From: Chloroflexota bacterium
GTDB taxonomy: Bacteria > Chloroflexota > Dehalococcoidia > Lucifugimonadales > JACPCK01
Reading direction: 5' to 3'
DNA length: 40,821 nucleotides
Assembly (NCBI GenBank): GCA_016179845.1
Contig: JACPCK010000044.1
Span: 1 to 40,821 of the forward strand
Positions 25,990-35,229 of this stretch are shown piece after piece. The position numbers and the translations under genes are program-made. The notes beneath the pieces are model-generated. The model saw only the letters and a program-made list of their open reading frames with translations. It was not told the DNA's origin and did no database searches. Position 1 is the stretch's first letter; every line of letters starts with the position of its first letter.

Positions 25990-28425
25990 GTGGAACGGTA
26001 CATCTGCATTCACGGCCACTTCTACCAACCTCCCAGGGAAAACCCCTGGCTGGAAGCGGTAGAGACCCAGGACTCGGCTCATCCCTATCACGACTGGAAC
26101 GAGCGGGTCACATCAGAGTGCTACGGCCCTAACGCCGCCGCCCGCATCTTGAACGGCAAGGGAAGGGTGGCTCTGGTTGTCAACAACTATTCCAAGATAA
26201 GCTTCAACTTCGGCCCCACGTTGCTGGCGTGGCTGGAGTCCAACGCCCCTGACGTCTACCAAGCCATTCTCGACGCGGACAGGGAAAGCCAGAAGAACTT
26301 CTCCGGCCACGGCTCTGCCCTGGCCCAGGCCTACAACCATATGATCCTGCCCCTGGCCAATGCCCGAGACAAGTACACCCAGGTACTGTGGGGCATCCGA
26401 GACTTTGAGCATCGCTTTGGACGTAGGCCGGAGGGCATGTGGCTTCCGGAGACGGCAGTGGACCTGGAAACCCTGGAGATACTGGCGAGGCTAGGCATCC
26501 GCTTTACAGTTCTGGCGCCCCATCAGGCCAAGCGAGTCCGCCGGATAGGGGAGCGGGAGTGGCACGATGTAAGCACCGGTACCATTGACCCGGCCATGCC
26601 GTATCTCTGCCTCTTGCCGTCAGGCGCGAGGCTGGAGCTCTTTTTCTATGATGGCGCCATATCCAGCGCGGTCGCCTTCGAAAGGCTCCTTGATAGAGGA
26701 GAAGATTTCGCCCACCGGCTGGTGAGCGCCTTCTCCCCTGCTCGAACAGGGCCCAGGCTTGTCCACATCGCTACCGACGGCGAGAGCTACGGCCACCACC
26801 ACCGGTTCGGGGAGATGGCCCTGGCCTACGCCCTCCAGTATATCGAGGCCAACGGTATGGCCCGCCTCACCAACTACGGCGAGTACCTGGAGAGACACCA
26901 GCCTACCCATGAGGTGGAGGTCTTGGCCAACACTTCCTGGAGCTGTTCTCACGGCGTTGAGCGATGGCGTAGCGACTGCGGTTGCGGAAAGGGAGACAGG
27001 ACCGGCTGGAGCCAGGGATGGCGTGCCCCCTTGAGACAGGCCATGGACTGGCTCAGGAATACGCTGGCGTCTCAATATGAGGAAAAGGCCAGGGCCTTCT
27101 TCAAAGACCCTTGGGCCGCCCGCGATGCCTATATCGAGGTGGTTCTGGACCGCTCATTACATAACGTGGAGCACTTCCTGCATCGATACGGGGCCAATAG
27201 CATTGATGCCCAAGAGCGGGTCACAGCGTTGAAGCTGCTGGAGCTCCAGCGTCATACCATGCTCATGTACACAAGCTGCGGCTGGTTCTTTGAGGAGCCG
27301 TCCCGTATCGAGACTGTTCAGGTGCTACAATACGCCGCCCGGGCCGTCCAACTTGGTCAGGAGCTCTTCGGAGTCGACCTGGAGGAAGAGTTTCTGGCTC
27401 TCTTGGGGCGTGCCGAAAGCAATGTGCCCGCCTACGGCGACTGCCGCCGCATCTACCAGGAGCTTGTGACATCGACCGTAGCGGATATGCAGGATGCTGT
27501 GGCTCACTGTGCCGTAGGCTCGTTGTTCGAGACGTACCCGAAGCAAGCCAAGGTCTACTGCTACACCCTCGACCTGGAAGAGCGCCGGGAGTTTCGGTCG
27601 GAGAGGGCGTTTTTGGCCGTTGGCCAAGTCCTGGCCCACAACACCGTTACTACAGAGGCTGCTGCCTGGCTTTTTGCCGTCCTCCGGGTGGGGGACTATG
27701 ACGTAATGGGCAGAGCACGCCGTCTCCAGGCCCAAGATAGCTACGACTCAATGGTATACGCTATGGCGGAGGCGTTCCAGGGGCAGGACTTGCAGCAGGT
27801 CGTCCGTCTGATGGATCACCATCTCGGGGTGTCCAGCTTCTCTCTGGCGTCACTCCTGCGAGATGAGCACCGGAAGATCCTGCGTCAGCTTCAGGATTCC
27901 GCTCTGACCAAGGCTGAAGCGGCCCACAGTCTCCTGCTGGCGCAGGAAGCTCGGATTGTGCGTTCCCTCTCTTCCATGGGAATGCCTCTCCCAAGGACCT
28001 TATTCCTAGAGAGGTCCTTCTTCCTTAACCGCACGCTGCGCAAGGCCCTTAGCAGCGAAGGGCTGGAGCCGGGCCGCATTAGTAGCCTGCTGGAGGAGGC
28101 CAGGGAGCTTGGCCTGGAGGTCGACAGGAGCGAGCTTATCTACCTGCTAGAAAAGCGCCTGGAAAGGGAGATGGCCAGGCTGCTTGCTAGTCCTGGAGAC
28201 CTGTTGATATTGCAAGCCGTGGCTGCCGATGTGACGGCGGCGCGGGCTGTGCCGCTTCCTTTAGACCTGGGTAGGACACAGGGCCTGTACTATCGTCTGC
28301 TGGTGACCCTGTACCCTTCTATTCAACAAAGGGCCAGGGAGGGAGACCCCGAGTCCAGGAGGTGGCTCTCCCTTTTCGAGTCACTCGGCGAGAAGCTGTC
28401 TGTGGCTCTGCCTGGTGCGAGCTAG
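25990..28425 (+). CDS. glycoside hydrolase family 57 protein with DUF3536-type C-terminal region
   Basis: An 811-residue GH57 family protein. The opening VERYICIHGHFYQPPREN carries the region-1 HGHFYQPP. Region 2 is GMWLPETAVD, and the region-4 Asp is in ATDGESYGHHH, which is a strong GH57 signature. The long C-terminal half (about residue 330 on) fits the DUF3536 type that accompanies this GH57 subfamily; its function is unknown. GH57 members include alpha-amylases, amylopullulanases and branching enzymes, so it likely acts on alpha-glucan here. GTG 25990 is chosen by homology of the N-terminus (AGGAG lies 2 nt upstream, closer than usual). It starts 22 nt after glgB, in the same operon. Confidence 0.85.
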   Translation: MERYICIHGHFYQPPRENPWLEAVETQDSAHPYHDWNERVTSECYGPNAAARILNGKGRVALVVNNYSKISFNFGPTLLAWLESNAPDVYQAILDADRESQKNFSGHGSALAQAYNHMILPLANARDKYTQVLWGIRDFEHRFGRRPEGMWLPETAVDLETLEILARLGIRFTVLAPHQAKRVRRIGEREWHDVSTGTIDPAMPYLCLLPSGARLELFFYDGAISSAVAFERLLDRGEDFAHRLVSAFSPARTGPRLVHIATDGESYGHHHRFGEMALAYALQYIEANGMARLTNYGEYLERHQPTHEVEVLANTSWSCSHGVERWRSDCGCGKGDRTGWSQGWRAPLRQAMDWLRNTLASQYEEKARAFFKDPWAARDAYIEVVLDRSLHNVEHFLHRYGANSIDAQERVTALKLLELQRHTMLMYTSCGWFFEEPSRIETVQVLQYAARAVQLGQELFGVDLEEEFLALLGRAESNVPAYGDCRRIYQELVTSTVADMQDAVAHCAVGSLFETYPKQAKVYCYTLDLEERREFRSERAFLAVGQVLAHNTVTTEAAAWLFAVLRVGDYDVMGRARRLQAQDSYDSMVYAMAEAFQGQDLQQVVRLMDHHLGVSSFSLASLLRDEHRKILRQLQDSALTKAEAAHSLLLAQEARIVRSLSSMGMPLPRTLFLERSFFLNRTLRKALSSEGLEPGRISSLLEEARELGLEVDRSELIYLLEKRLEREMARLLASPGDLLILQAVAADVTAARAVPLPLDLGRTQGLYYRLLVTLYPSIQQRAREGDPESRRWLSLFESLGEKLSVALPGAS

Positions 28426-28531
28426 TACCTGCTTGCGACAAGCTCATGGTGAGCGGGGTTAGAGTGGGCCTTATGTACGCGGATTCATGGAACTGGGTAC
28501 TAGCAGAGGTAGATTCCGGGGGCTCCAGCTC
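28426..28531. repeat. convergent intergenic region with a dispersed palindromic repeat fragment
   Basis: Between the convergent GH57 and uppS genes lies GCTCATGGTGAGC (28442-28454), which folds on itself (GCTCA-TGG-TGAGC) and is identical to 37401-37413. It may act as a bidirectional terminator or be a repeat insertion. No T-tract is present. Confidence 0.45.
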
Positions 28532-29296
28532 CTAGCGGACAGGGGTGAGGCCCCCGAAGCGTCTTTGGCGTCGCTGGTATTCCAGCAGGGCCTTCTCTAC
28601 TTCCCGTTCGTTGAAGTCAGGCCAGAGAGTAGGCGTGGAGTAGTATTCCGAGTAGGCCGACTGCCAGAGCAGAAAATTGCTGAGGCGCATTTCGCCAGCG
28701 GTGCGGATGATAAGGTCTGGATCGGGTATGTTGCCGGTGTAGAGGTACCCGCTCAACAGGTCCGCCGTGACCGCCTCGGCAGGAACCCCGTCGGCGATGA
28801 GCCTCTGGATGGCGCCGATGATCTCGTCGCGGCCTCCGTAGTCGAAGGCCACGCAAAGGGTGAAGACCTCGTTTTTCTGGGTCAGCTCTATGGCCTTCAT
28901 CACCGCCTCCCGGAGCTGCTGAGGCAGGCGCTCCAATCGTCCTAGGTGCTGAAGGCGCACACCTTGTTTGTGGAACTCGAGGCTCTCGCGGTGGATGACC
29001 TTCCCCATGATCTCCATGAGGCCTCGCACCTCTTCTTTCGGGCGGCTCCAGTTCTCTGTGGAGAAGGCGTAGAGGGTTGCTACCTTGACCCCGTACTTGC
29101 TCAGGGCCTTCACTACTCTCCTGATGTTCTCGGTCCCGGCCCGGTGGCCCGCCAGGCGGGGCAGATGCTTCCTCTGCGCCCAGCGGCCGTTGCCATCCAT
29201 AATTACGGCCACATGACGGGGTATGGCTTCCAGACTCACCTGGTGGCCATTAAGCTGTACCCTTGACTCTTGAGCCGTAGTGCTCCGGACGGCCAT
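28532..29296 (-). CDS. uppS: isoprenyl transferase (undecaprenyl diphosphate synthase)
   Basis: A cis-prenyltransferase that makes the C55 lipid carrier for cell-wall synthesis from farnesyl diphosphate and IPP. The catalytic Asp is in AVIMDGNGRWA, followed by RAGTENIRRVVKAL, YAFSTENWSRP and the C-terminal DPDLIIRTAGEMRLSNFLLWQSAYSE block (split here: RTAGEMRLSNFL). ATG 29296 gives 254 residues; ATG 29329 and GTG 29239 are alternatives, and none has a convincing Shine-Dalgarno. In most bacteria uppS is directly followed by cdsA; here three plus-strand genes intervene. It is 88 nt downstream of frr. Confidence 0.92.
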   Translation of the reverse strand: MAVRSTTAQESRVQLNGHQVSLEAIPRHVAVIMDGNGRWAQRKHLPRLAGHRAGTENIRRVVKALSKYGVKVATLYAFSTENWSRPKEEVRGLMEIMGKVIHRESLEFHKQGVRLQHLGRLERLPQQLREAVMKAIELTQKNEVFTLCVAFDYGGRDEIIGAIQRLIADGVPAEAVTADLLSGYLYTGNIPDPDLIIRTAGEMRLSNFLLWQSAYSEYYSTPTLWPDFNEREVEKALLEYQRRQRRFGGLTPVR

Positions 29297-29417
29297 TAAA
29301 GAGGGGTCTGCTCCTTCCCTACCTGGCATTTAGTATGCTGACGCTGTCTTGACCCTACCTGCTTAAGCGATTGCGGTCCTTCGAAAGGAAGATGGCTCCC
29401 GCAGGTTCGGCCACTGG

Positions 29418-29975
29418 CTAAACCGCCATTACCTCCTTTTCTTTCTCCTGCATGACATGTTCGCCCTGTTCAATGTGGGAGTCGGTCAGCTTCTGAAGGC
29501 GGCCCTGGGCGCGGCGTTCGTCATCCTGGGATATCTCCTTGTTCTTCTCCATCGCCCGAAGGCGCTCCAGCCCGTCGCGACGCACGTTCCGCACGGCGAC
29601 CTTGGACTCCTCTCCCTTTTTCCCCACCAGGCGGCTCAGCTCTCTCCTGCGCTCCTCTGTTAGGGATGGTATGCCTAGGCGTATTGAAGTCCCGTCGCTG
29701 ACCGGCGTTAGGCCTACATCAGACTTCAGGATGGCCTTCTCGACAGCCTGAATGACTGTTCGGTCCCAGGGCTGGATCACGATGAGGCGAGCATCGGGGG
29801 CTGTGATGCTCGCTAGCTGATTGAGGGGCGTGGACACGCCAAAATAGTCCACCAGGAGGTTCTCTACCAGGGCTGGGCTCGCCCTTCCGGTGCGCACGGT
29901 GGCGAGGTCCTTCCGCAGGACTTCAATAGCCTTTTTCATACGGGTCTCGCAGTCGGAAAGGACAGACTCTATCAC
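29418..29975 (-). CDS. frr: ribosome recycling factor
   Basis: A 185-residue factor that splits the post-termination ribosome together with EF-G. The start (MIESVLSDCETRMKKAIEVL) and the motifs RTGRASPALVENL, LTEERRRELSRLVGKKGEESKVAVRN and the helical C-terminus are standard. The start is a GTG at 29975 with AGGAAGG upstream, overlapping the pyrH stop codon region. It is fourth in rpsB-tsf-pyrH-frr. Confidence 0.95.
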   Translation of the reverse strand: MIESVLSDCETRMKKAIEVLRKDLATVRTGRASPALVENLLVDYFGVSTPLNQLASITAPDARLIVIQPWDRTVIQAVEKAILKSDVGLTPVSDGTSIRLGIPSLTEERRRELSRLVGKKGEESKVAVRNVRRDGLERLRAMEKNKEISQDDERRAQGRLQKLTDSHIEQGEHVMQEKEKEVMAV

Positions 29976-29990
29976 TGGCGGAAAGCCTTC

Positions 29991-30746
<756 letters not shown>

Positions 30747-31250
30747 TCACTCCCCCAGGCTGAACCTGATGAATCGTCGCACCCGGATGTTCTCACCCAC
30801 GCGGGATACGAACTCTGTCACCAGGTCTTGCACCGTTCTGGTCGGGTCTTTTATGAAGGGCTGGGCTAGAAGGGCCACCTCCTCGGGCTTGAGGCCGTTC
30901 TCCGCCGGCACCTCCGCCAGAGATACATACTTGGGATCCATAGCCGCTACCTGCATGGCTATGCTATGGGCCAAGTCCTTGAACTCCGGAGTGCGGGCCA
31001 CAAAGTCAGTCTCGCAGTTCAGCTCTACAAGGGAAGCAATGCGCCCACCACTATGGATGTAGGCCTCTACAAGCCCCTGTTTGGTCTCCCTGCCCAGTTT
31101 CTTGGCTGCCGCGGCAAAGCCCTTCTCCCGAAGAATGTCCTGAGCCATCTTCAGATCACCGGCTGCCTTCTCCAATGCCTCCTTGCAGTCCATTATGCCT
31201 GCCCCCGTCAGCTCACGGAGGGCCTTTATTGAATCCAGGTTTACCGCCAC
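30747..31250 (-). CDS. tsf: elongation factor Ts (short form)
   Basis: A 167-residue EF-Ts that exchanges GDP for GTP on EF-Tu. The N-terminal UBA-like domain (IKALRELTGAGIMDCKEAL) and the TDFVAR motif (81-86) are intact, but the second core subdomain and coiled coil present in E. coli EF-Ts (283 residues) are missing. Short forms like this occur in several phyla, including Chloroflexota. The start is GTG 31250 with AGGGGA overlapping the region after the rpsB stop (31260). Confidence 0.94.
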   Translation of the reverse strand: MAVNLDSIKALRELTGAGIMDCKEALEKAAGDLKMAQDILREKGFAAAAKKLGRETKQGLVEAYIHSGGRIASLVELNCETDFVARTPEFKDLAHSIAMQVAAMDPKYVSLAEVPAENGLKPEEVALLAQPFIKDPTRTVQDLVTEFVSRVGENIRVRRFIRFSLGE

Positions 31251-31259
31251 AGGGGTCCC

Positions 31260-32066
31260 CTAGACAGAATGCTCAGAGGCAGACATTAACACTGCCTCGG
31301 GCTGGGGTTTCTCTTCCTCAGCCTCTATCCGGACAATCTCCTGCGCCCGTCGTCGAGCCAGGCCATCCAGCACCGCATCGGCCACACGCGAGGTGACCAG
31401 GCGGATAGAACGTATGGCGTCGTCGTTGCCCGGGATTATCCAGTCCACTTTGTCAGGATCGCAGTCTGTGTCCACCACCGCCGCTACGGAGATGTGGAGC
31501 TTTCTGGCCTCGTTTACAGCAATGTACTCCTTACCTATGTCTATGACGAAAAGGGCGTCGGGCAAGCGGGTCAGGTTCTTCATGCCGCCAAAGTAGCGGT
31601 TTAGACGGGCTATCTCCTCATCGAGTTGTTTGGCCTCTTTCTTGGACATGTTTCGGTGGTCGCCCCTTGAGGTTTGTTCCTCCAGACGAATCAAATAGTC
31701 GATGCGGGCCTCGATGGTCTGGAAGTTGGTGAGCGTACCCCCGAGCCATCGTGAGTTTACATAGGGCATGCCACATCGGGTCGCCTCTGTCTTTATGGTC
31801 TCCTGGGCCTGCTTCTTGGTCCCTACAAAAAGGACAGTTCCACCCTCTGCCACCAGGCGGTTTACCGCCCTGCACGCACTATCCAGCATGCCCAGCGTCT
31901 GCTGCAAGTCGATGATATGGATGCCATTGCGCTCGGAAAAGATGTAGGTCTTCATCCTGGGGTTCCACCGCCGCGTCTGGTGGCCAAAGTGCACCCCTGA
32001 CTCTAGAAGGGCCTTCATGGAGAGAGGCTCCCTCACCGGCTGGGGTTTCTCATCCGTCTTCTGCAT
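31260..32066 (-). CDS. rpsB: 30S ribosomal protein S2
   Basis: A 268-residue protein of the small subunit. Family blocks are [53 protein letters not shown], the [12 protein letters not shown] stretch, and [20 protein letters not shown] variable acidic C-terminus follows. ATG 32066 is preferred because AGGA lies 5 nt upstream; a TTG at 32084 is also in frame. It is first in rpsB-tsf-pyrH-frr, with a promoter at 32163-32191. Confidence 0.95.
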   Translation of the reverse strand: MQKTDEKPQPVREPLSMKALLESGVHFGHQTRRWNPRMKTYIFSERNGIHIIDLQQTLGMLDSACRAVNRLVAEGGTVLFVGTKKQAQETIKTEATRCGMPYVNSRWLGGTLTNFQTIEARIDYLIRLEEQTSRGDHRNMSKKEAKQLDEEIARLNRYFGGMKNLTRLPDALFVIDIGKEYIAVNEARKLHISVAAVVDTDCDPDKVDWIIPGNDDAIRSIRLVTSRVADAVLDGLARRRAQEIVRIEAEEEKPQPEAVLMSASEHSV

Positions 32067-32116
32067 CTGTTCCTTTTGAATCAACCTTCGGCAACCCTTT
32101 CTTTGACATAGCTAAC

Positions 32117-32191
32117 GGTCTTGTTAGACCAAGGGACGCTACCCTCGACCGTGCAGGTACGAAGTATAGCATAACTCTACTGGACGGACAA
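32117..32191 (-). promoter_or_regulatory. promoter and leader hairpin of the rpsB-tsf-pyrH-frr operon
   Basis: On the minus strand TTGTCC (32186-32191) and TATACT (32163-32168) are spaced by 17 nt. Transcription would start near 32156, giving a leader of about 90 nt. A hairpin GGTCT-TGTT-AGACC (32117-32130) lies in the leader. Known rpsB operons use S2-binding leaders for autoregulation; whether this hairpin does so is unknown. Confidence 0.5.
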
Positions 32192-32234
32192 TCGGCCTGC
32201 GGACTGCGAAAACCGAAGCCGCTCAGGCAAGGGG

Positions 32235-32309
<75 letters not shown>

Positions 32310-32320
32310 GCTCTGGTCCA

Positions 32321-32354
32321 ATTATACTACAGGGCCGTCTGACAGCCCTGTAGT
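32321..32354 (-). promoter_or_regulatory. -10 box and overlapping 10-bp inverted repeat upstream of tRNA-Gly
   Basis: On the minus strand a TATAAT (32321-32326) lies 11 nt upstream of the tRNA 5' end. A perfect 10-bp inverted repeat, ACTACAGGGC (32326-32335) and GCCCTGTAGT (32345-32354), touches it. The repeat could be a terminator for the CoA-transferase gene ending at 32383, or an operator. No strong -35 is seen and there is no T-tract. Confidence 0.4.
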
Positions 32355-32382
32355 GAACACCATCAACGGCACAGGCGCGGGC

Positions 32383-34794
32383 CTAGCTTGCTCCTCGCCC
32401 TGCTGGCATTGGAGCCCGCGAGGTGGCCGCGACCTCCCTGGTATGCTGACCTAGCCGTGGAGGCGCCTTCACCCCCGTATCCTTCCAGGAGCCGCTCCAG
32501 GGAGGACGCAGGAGTCTCAGACGGCCCCAATAGGGGTCCTTTATCTCCTTGACCATGTTCAGGGATTGGATCTGAGGATGGTTGATGGCCCCAGCGGTGG
32601 AGTTGAATGGTGGAGGGGACCCTCCTGCCTTCATGATGAGATCCGTTACATAGCTGGTGGGGTAGTTCTTCAAGTAGCGTTCCCATATATCAGGCGCCCG
32701 GAATGGCGAGCTGAAGGCGCGCGCCTCGAAGGGCAGAGAGGGGTCCATGAATCGGGGATCTGAAAGGGCCTCTTCCATGCCCAGGGTCTTGATCAGGTCA
32801 TTGAACATCTCCTCCGTGGTGCTGTTGAAGGAGAAGTAGAGGATGCCGTCCTTGGTCCTGATGCCGCCCCTCGGCTCTGTCATCTCATTAAGGCAGTGGC
32901 CGTTCCATTCCGCTGGGTTAGAGTAGGCGGCCCAGTTGTTGGTCTCCAGCAGGGTCATCACCCCCAACTGGCTGACGGAGAGCCGTTGCCCCAGGCCGTC
33001 CTGCATCTTTCGGAAGAGGGCAGCCAGGATCCCCTGGAAGGCGAAGACCGCCGAGTCCAGACTGGCCATCTCGCAGCCGTGGCGCAGGGGAGGCTCCCCC
33101 GCCCTGCCCAGGAACATCTGGGCCCCGGCTGTGGCCTGGACTACCAGCTCCGAGCCCGGCATCGAGCACAGGGGCCCCTTCTCGCCAAAGTAGCTGAGGG
33201 CGCAGTAGAGCAGTCCCTTGTTGGCCCTGGATAGCTGGGTATAGCCAAACCCCATCTCCTCAGCCACGTCCGGGCCCCAGTCCTCTATGAATACATCGGC
33301 GTCCTTGAGGAGGGCCTTCAGGTCTGCTCGGCCAGCCTCCGTGGAGAGGTCCATGGTCACGCTCTTCTTGCTATGGTTCAACTGCACAAACGCCGCGCTC
33401 ACCCCTTTCTTGTGCTGGGGGGCAAAGGTCCGGGCGTAGTCGCCCTCGGGTGGCTCCACCTTGATGACCTCGGCGCCGTGGTCCGCCAGCAGAAGGGAGA
33501 CGTAGGGCCCGCAGAGGCCCTGGCTTACATCGACGACCTTCATGCCCTTGAGCGGAGGCTCCGCAGGGTCTATCCCGTCCCGGGGAGCAATGGCGGCGCC
33601 GTGGGCAGGGGAGCCCATGCCCTTTGCCAGCACCTCCTCCGTATGCTGTCCGGGGATGGGGGCCGGCCCTAGGGGTGGCTGGCCCCGGCTGAATCGCCAG
33701 GGCAGCCCGCCGAAGCGCATCTTCCCCTGCCGCGGGTGGTCCACGATGGCGAAGAACTCATTCTCCAGGAAGTGAACGTGGTTCCAGAGGCTCTCGTAGT
33801 CTAAGAAGTAGCCCCTGGGTACCCCCTGTTTCTCAAGCTGGAGGGCCAGCCAGCGGCTGTGCTTGCTCTTGAACACCTCTTGGAGGACGGAGGCCAGCTC
33901 CTTTCGGTTCTTCACCCGATCAGCGTTGGTGGCGAAGCGGGGGTCCTGGAGCAGGTCTTCCCGCTTCAGGGCCCTGCACAGGCCCTCCCAATGCTTCTGG
34001 GTCTCGCATCCCACGGCCAGCCACCGCTTGTCCTCGCATAGGAAGGCCTCGTGGGGAGCGGTCTGCGAGGAGGCGCTGCCAATGGCCACGGGAGGCACAC
34101 CGGCGATCAGGTACTCGGCGATGCGGCTTATCTGGATCGACATGCTGGCGGAGAGCTGGCTCATCGTGATCCGCTGCGGGAGGCCCGTCCTCTCGCGGGC
34201 CAGCAAGGCCAGCAGGACCGCAGCCGCAATGTAGACGGAGGCGTTAAAGTCCAGGGCGCCTCCCAGGCGGAACATCTCGCCGGTGCTGCCCTCGGGCCCC
34301 GCCAGGCTGGCGAAGCCGCTGAGGGCCTGGGCGTGGGGGTCGGCGCAGAACCAGTCCCGCATGGGCCCTCCGTAGCCGTAGCCGGGACAGGAAAAGTATA
34401 TGATCCGTGGGTTGATGGCCTTGAGAGAGTCGAAGGTCACCCCCAGGGTGGCAAGGCGGTCCGCCCGGTGATTCTCCATGACTACGTCAGCTTCTCTTAT
34501 GATCTTCTCGAACTTGGCCCAGTTGCTCTTATCCCGCAGGTCCAGGATGGCGGAGCGCTTGTTCAGGTTGCACATGGTGTAGGCGGTGGAGATGCTGTTT
34601 ATGTAGGGGGACTGGCGGTTCTGGAGCATGTCGCCGAAGGGCGGCTCAACACGCACCACGTTGGCTCCCAGCCAGGCAAGGATGGTGGCGGCCCAAGGCC
34701 CCACTCCGGCCACTCCCATGTCTACGATGTTTACTCCGGCCAGGGGTCCAAGCCCCTGCTCCTGGGCCTTTCTACGCGCATTGGCTCGTGCCAT
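32383..34794 (-). CDS. CaiB/BaiF-family CoA-transferase, tandem two-domain fusion
   Basis: An 803-residue protein made of two consecutive class III CoA-transferase domains. Domain 1 starts GPLAGVNIVDMGVAGVGPW, with the candidate catalytic Asp at D182 (GALDFNASVY). Domain 2 starts near residue 424 (MKVVDVSQGLCGPYVSLLLA), with D580 (MASLDSAVFAF). Single-domain relatives such as formyl-CoA transferase work as interlocked dimers, so the fusion may form an internal pseudodimer. Both Asp are kept, so both active sites could work. The acyl substrate cannot be told; acetyl-CoA synthetase is next to it. ATG 34794 has GGGAGG 7-8 nt upstream; the frame is open to 34869. A promoter is found at 34943-34971. 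Confidence 0.88.
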   Translation of the reverse strand: MARANARRKAQEQGLGPLAGVNIVDMGVAGVGPWAATILAWLGANVVRVEPPFGDMLQNRQSPYINSISTAYTMCNLNKRSAILDLRDKSNWAKFEKIIREADVVMENHRADRLATLGVTFDSLKAINPRIIYFSCPGYGYGGPMRDWFCADPHAQALSGFASLAGPEGSTGEMFRLGGALDFNASVYIAAAVLLALLARERTGLPQRITMSQLSASMSIQISRIAEYLIAGVPPVAIGSASSQTAPHEAFLCEDKRWLAVGCETQKHWEGLCRALKREDLLQDPRFATNADRVKNRKELASVLQEVFKSKHSRWLALQLEKQGVPRGYFLDYESLWNHVHFLENEFFAIVDHPRQGKMRFGGLPWRFSRGQPPLGPAPIPGQHTEEVLAKGMGSPAHGAAIAPRDGIDPAEPPLKGMKVVDVSQGLCGPYVSLLLADHGAEVIKVEPPEGDYARTFAPQHKKGVSAAFVQLNHSKKSVTMDLSTEAGRADLKALLKDADVFIEDWGPDVAEEMGFGYTQLSRANKGLLYCALSYFGEKGPLCSMPGSELVVQATAGAQMFLGRAGEPPLRHGCEMASLDSAVFAFQGILAALFRKMQDGLGQRLSVSQLGVMTLLETNNWAAYSNPAEWNGHCLNEMTEPRGGIRTKDGILYFSFNSTTEEMFNDLIKTLGMEEALSDPRFMDPSLPFEARAFSSPFRAPDIWERYLKNYPTSYVTDLIMKAGGSPPPFNSTAGAINHPQIQSLNMVKEIKDPYWGRLRLLRPPWSGSWKDTGVKAPPRLGQHTREVAATSRAPMPAGRGAS

Positions 34795-34942
34795 CTCTGT
34801 TCCTCCCTCATTGCCTCCGGCTCGGTGTCGTTTTCCGGTTCCGGGGCTCACCCTCGATGCGAATACCAACTGCTCGCGGCCAACTCGTATCGCCCAATGT
34901 CACTGGCCGGTAGCTTCCTGAGCTGAGCCGTAATCGGAGTTT

Positions 34943-34971
34943 ACTCTACCTCCGGCGTCAACCTGTGTCAA
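34943..34971 (-). promoter_or_regulatory. sigma70-type promoter of the CaiB/BaiF gene, -35 within a target-site duplication
   Basis: On the minus strand a perfect TTGACA (34966-34971) and TAGAGT (34943-34948) are spaced by 17 nt. The -35 lies in the 10-bp direct repeat (34965-34974) that flanks the adjacent MITE-like element. Confidence 0.5.
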
Positions 34972-34974
34972 TCA

Positions 34975-35087
34975 CAGGGTCTTTCGGTTCTCCCCACTGT
35001 CATTGCGAGCGAAGCGAAGCAATCTCTCCTCCTCTCTTGAGATTGCTTCAGGGCTATGCCCCTAGCAATGACAACCGAAAGACCCTG
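34975..35087. mobile_element. MITE-like palindromic element, 113 bp, with 10-bp target duplication
   Basis: The ends form a perfect 15-bp inverted repeat: CAGGGTCTTTCGGTT (34975-34989) and its complement (35073-35087). Inside, TGTCATTGC (34998-35006) pairs with GCAATGACA (35065-35073) and GAAGCAATCTC (35016-35026) pairs with GAGATTGCTTC (35039-35049), so the whole unit folds as nested hairpins. GTGTCAATCA occurs directly on both sides (34965-34974 and 35088-35097). There is no coding frame. The structure fits a non-autonomous insertion element mobilised by a transposase encoded elsewhere. Confidence 0.8.
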
Positions 35088-35105
35088 GTGTCAATCAGCG
35101 CTCCC

Positions 35106-35135
35106 TTGACTGGGCTGATGGCTTTTGACTACTAT
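35106..35135 (+). promoter_or_regulatory. putative promoter of acs
   Basis: TTGACT (35106-35111) and TACTAT (35130-35135) are spaced by 18 nt, with a start near 35142 and a leader of about 88 nt. It begins 9 bp after the right-hand target duplication of the MITE-like element. Confidence 0.4.
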
Positions 35136-35229
35136 GGCGGCAACTCGCGCGGAGTCGGGCCTGTTCAAAGGTGTCCGCGTGTGATAAGAACACAGAAGTA
35201 CGCCGCAGAAGGGCGTGGAGGTGGGTCTC

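Noticed and set aside
25011..26009. A 332-residue minus-strand open frame opposite glgB
   Set aside because: It is fully antisense to glgB catalytic sequence and has no recognisable motif.
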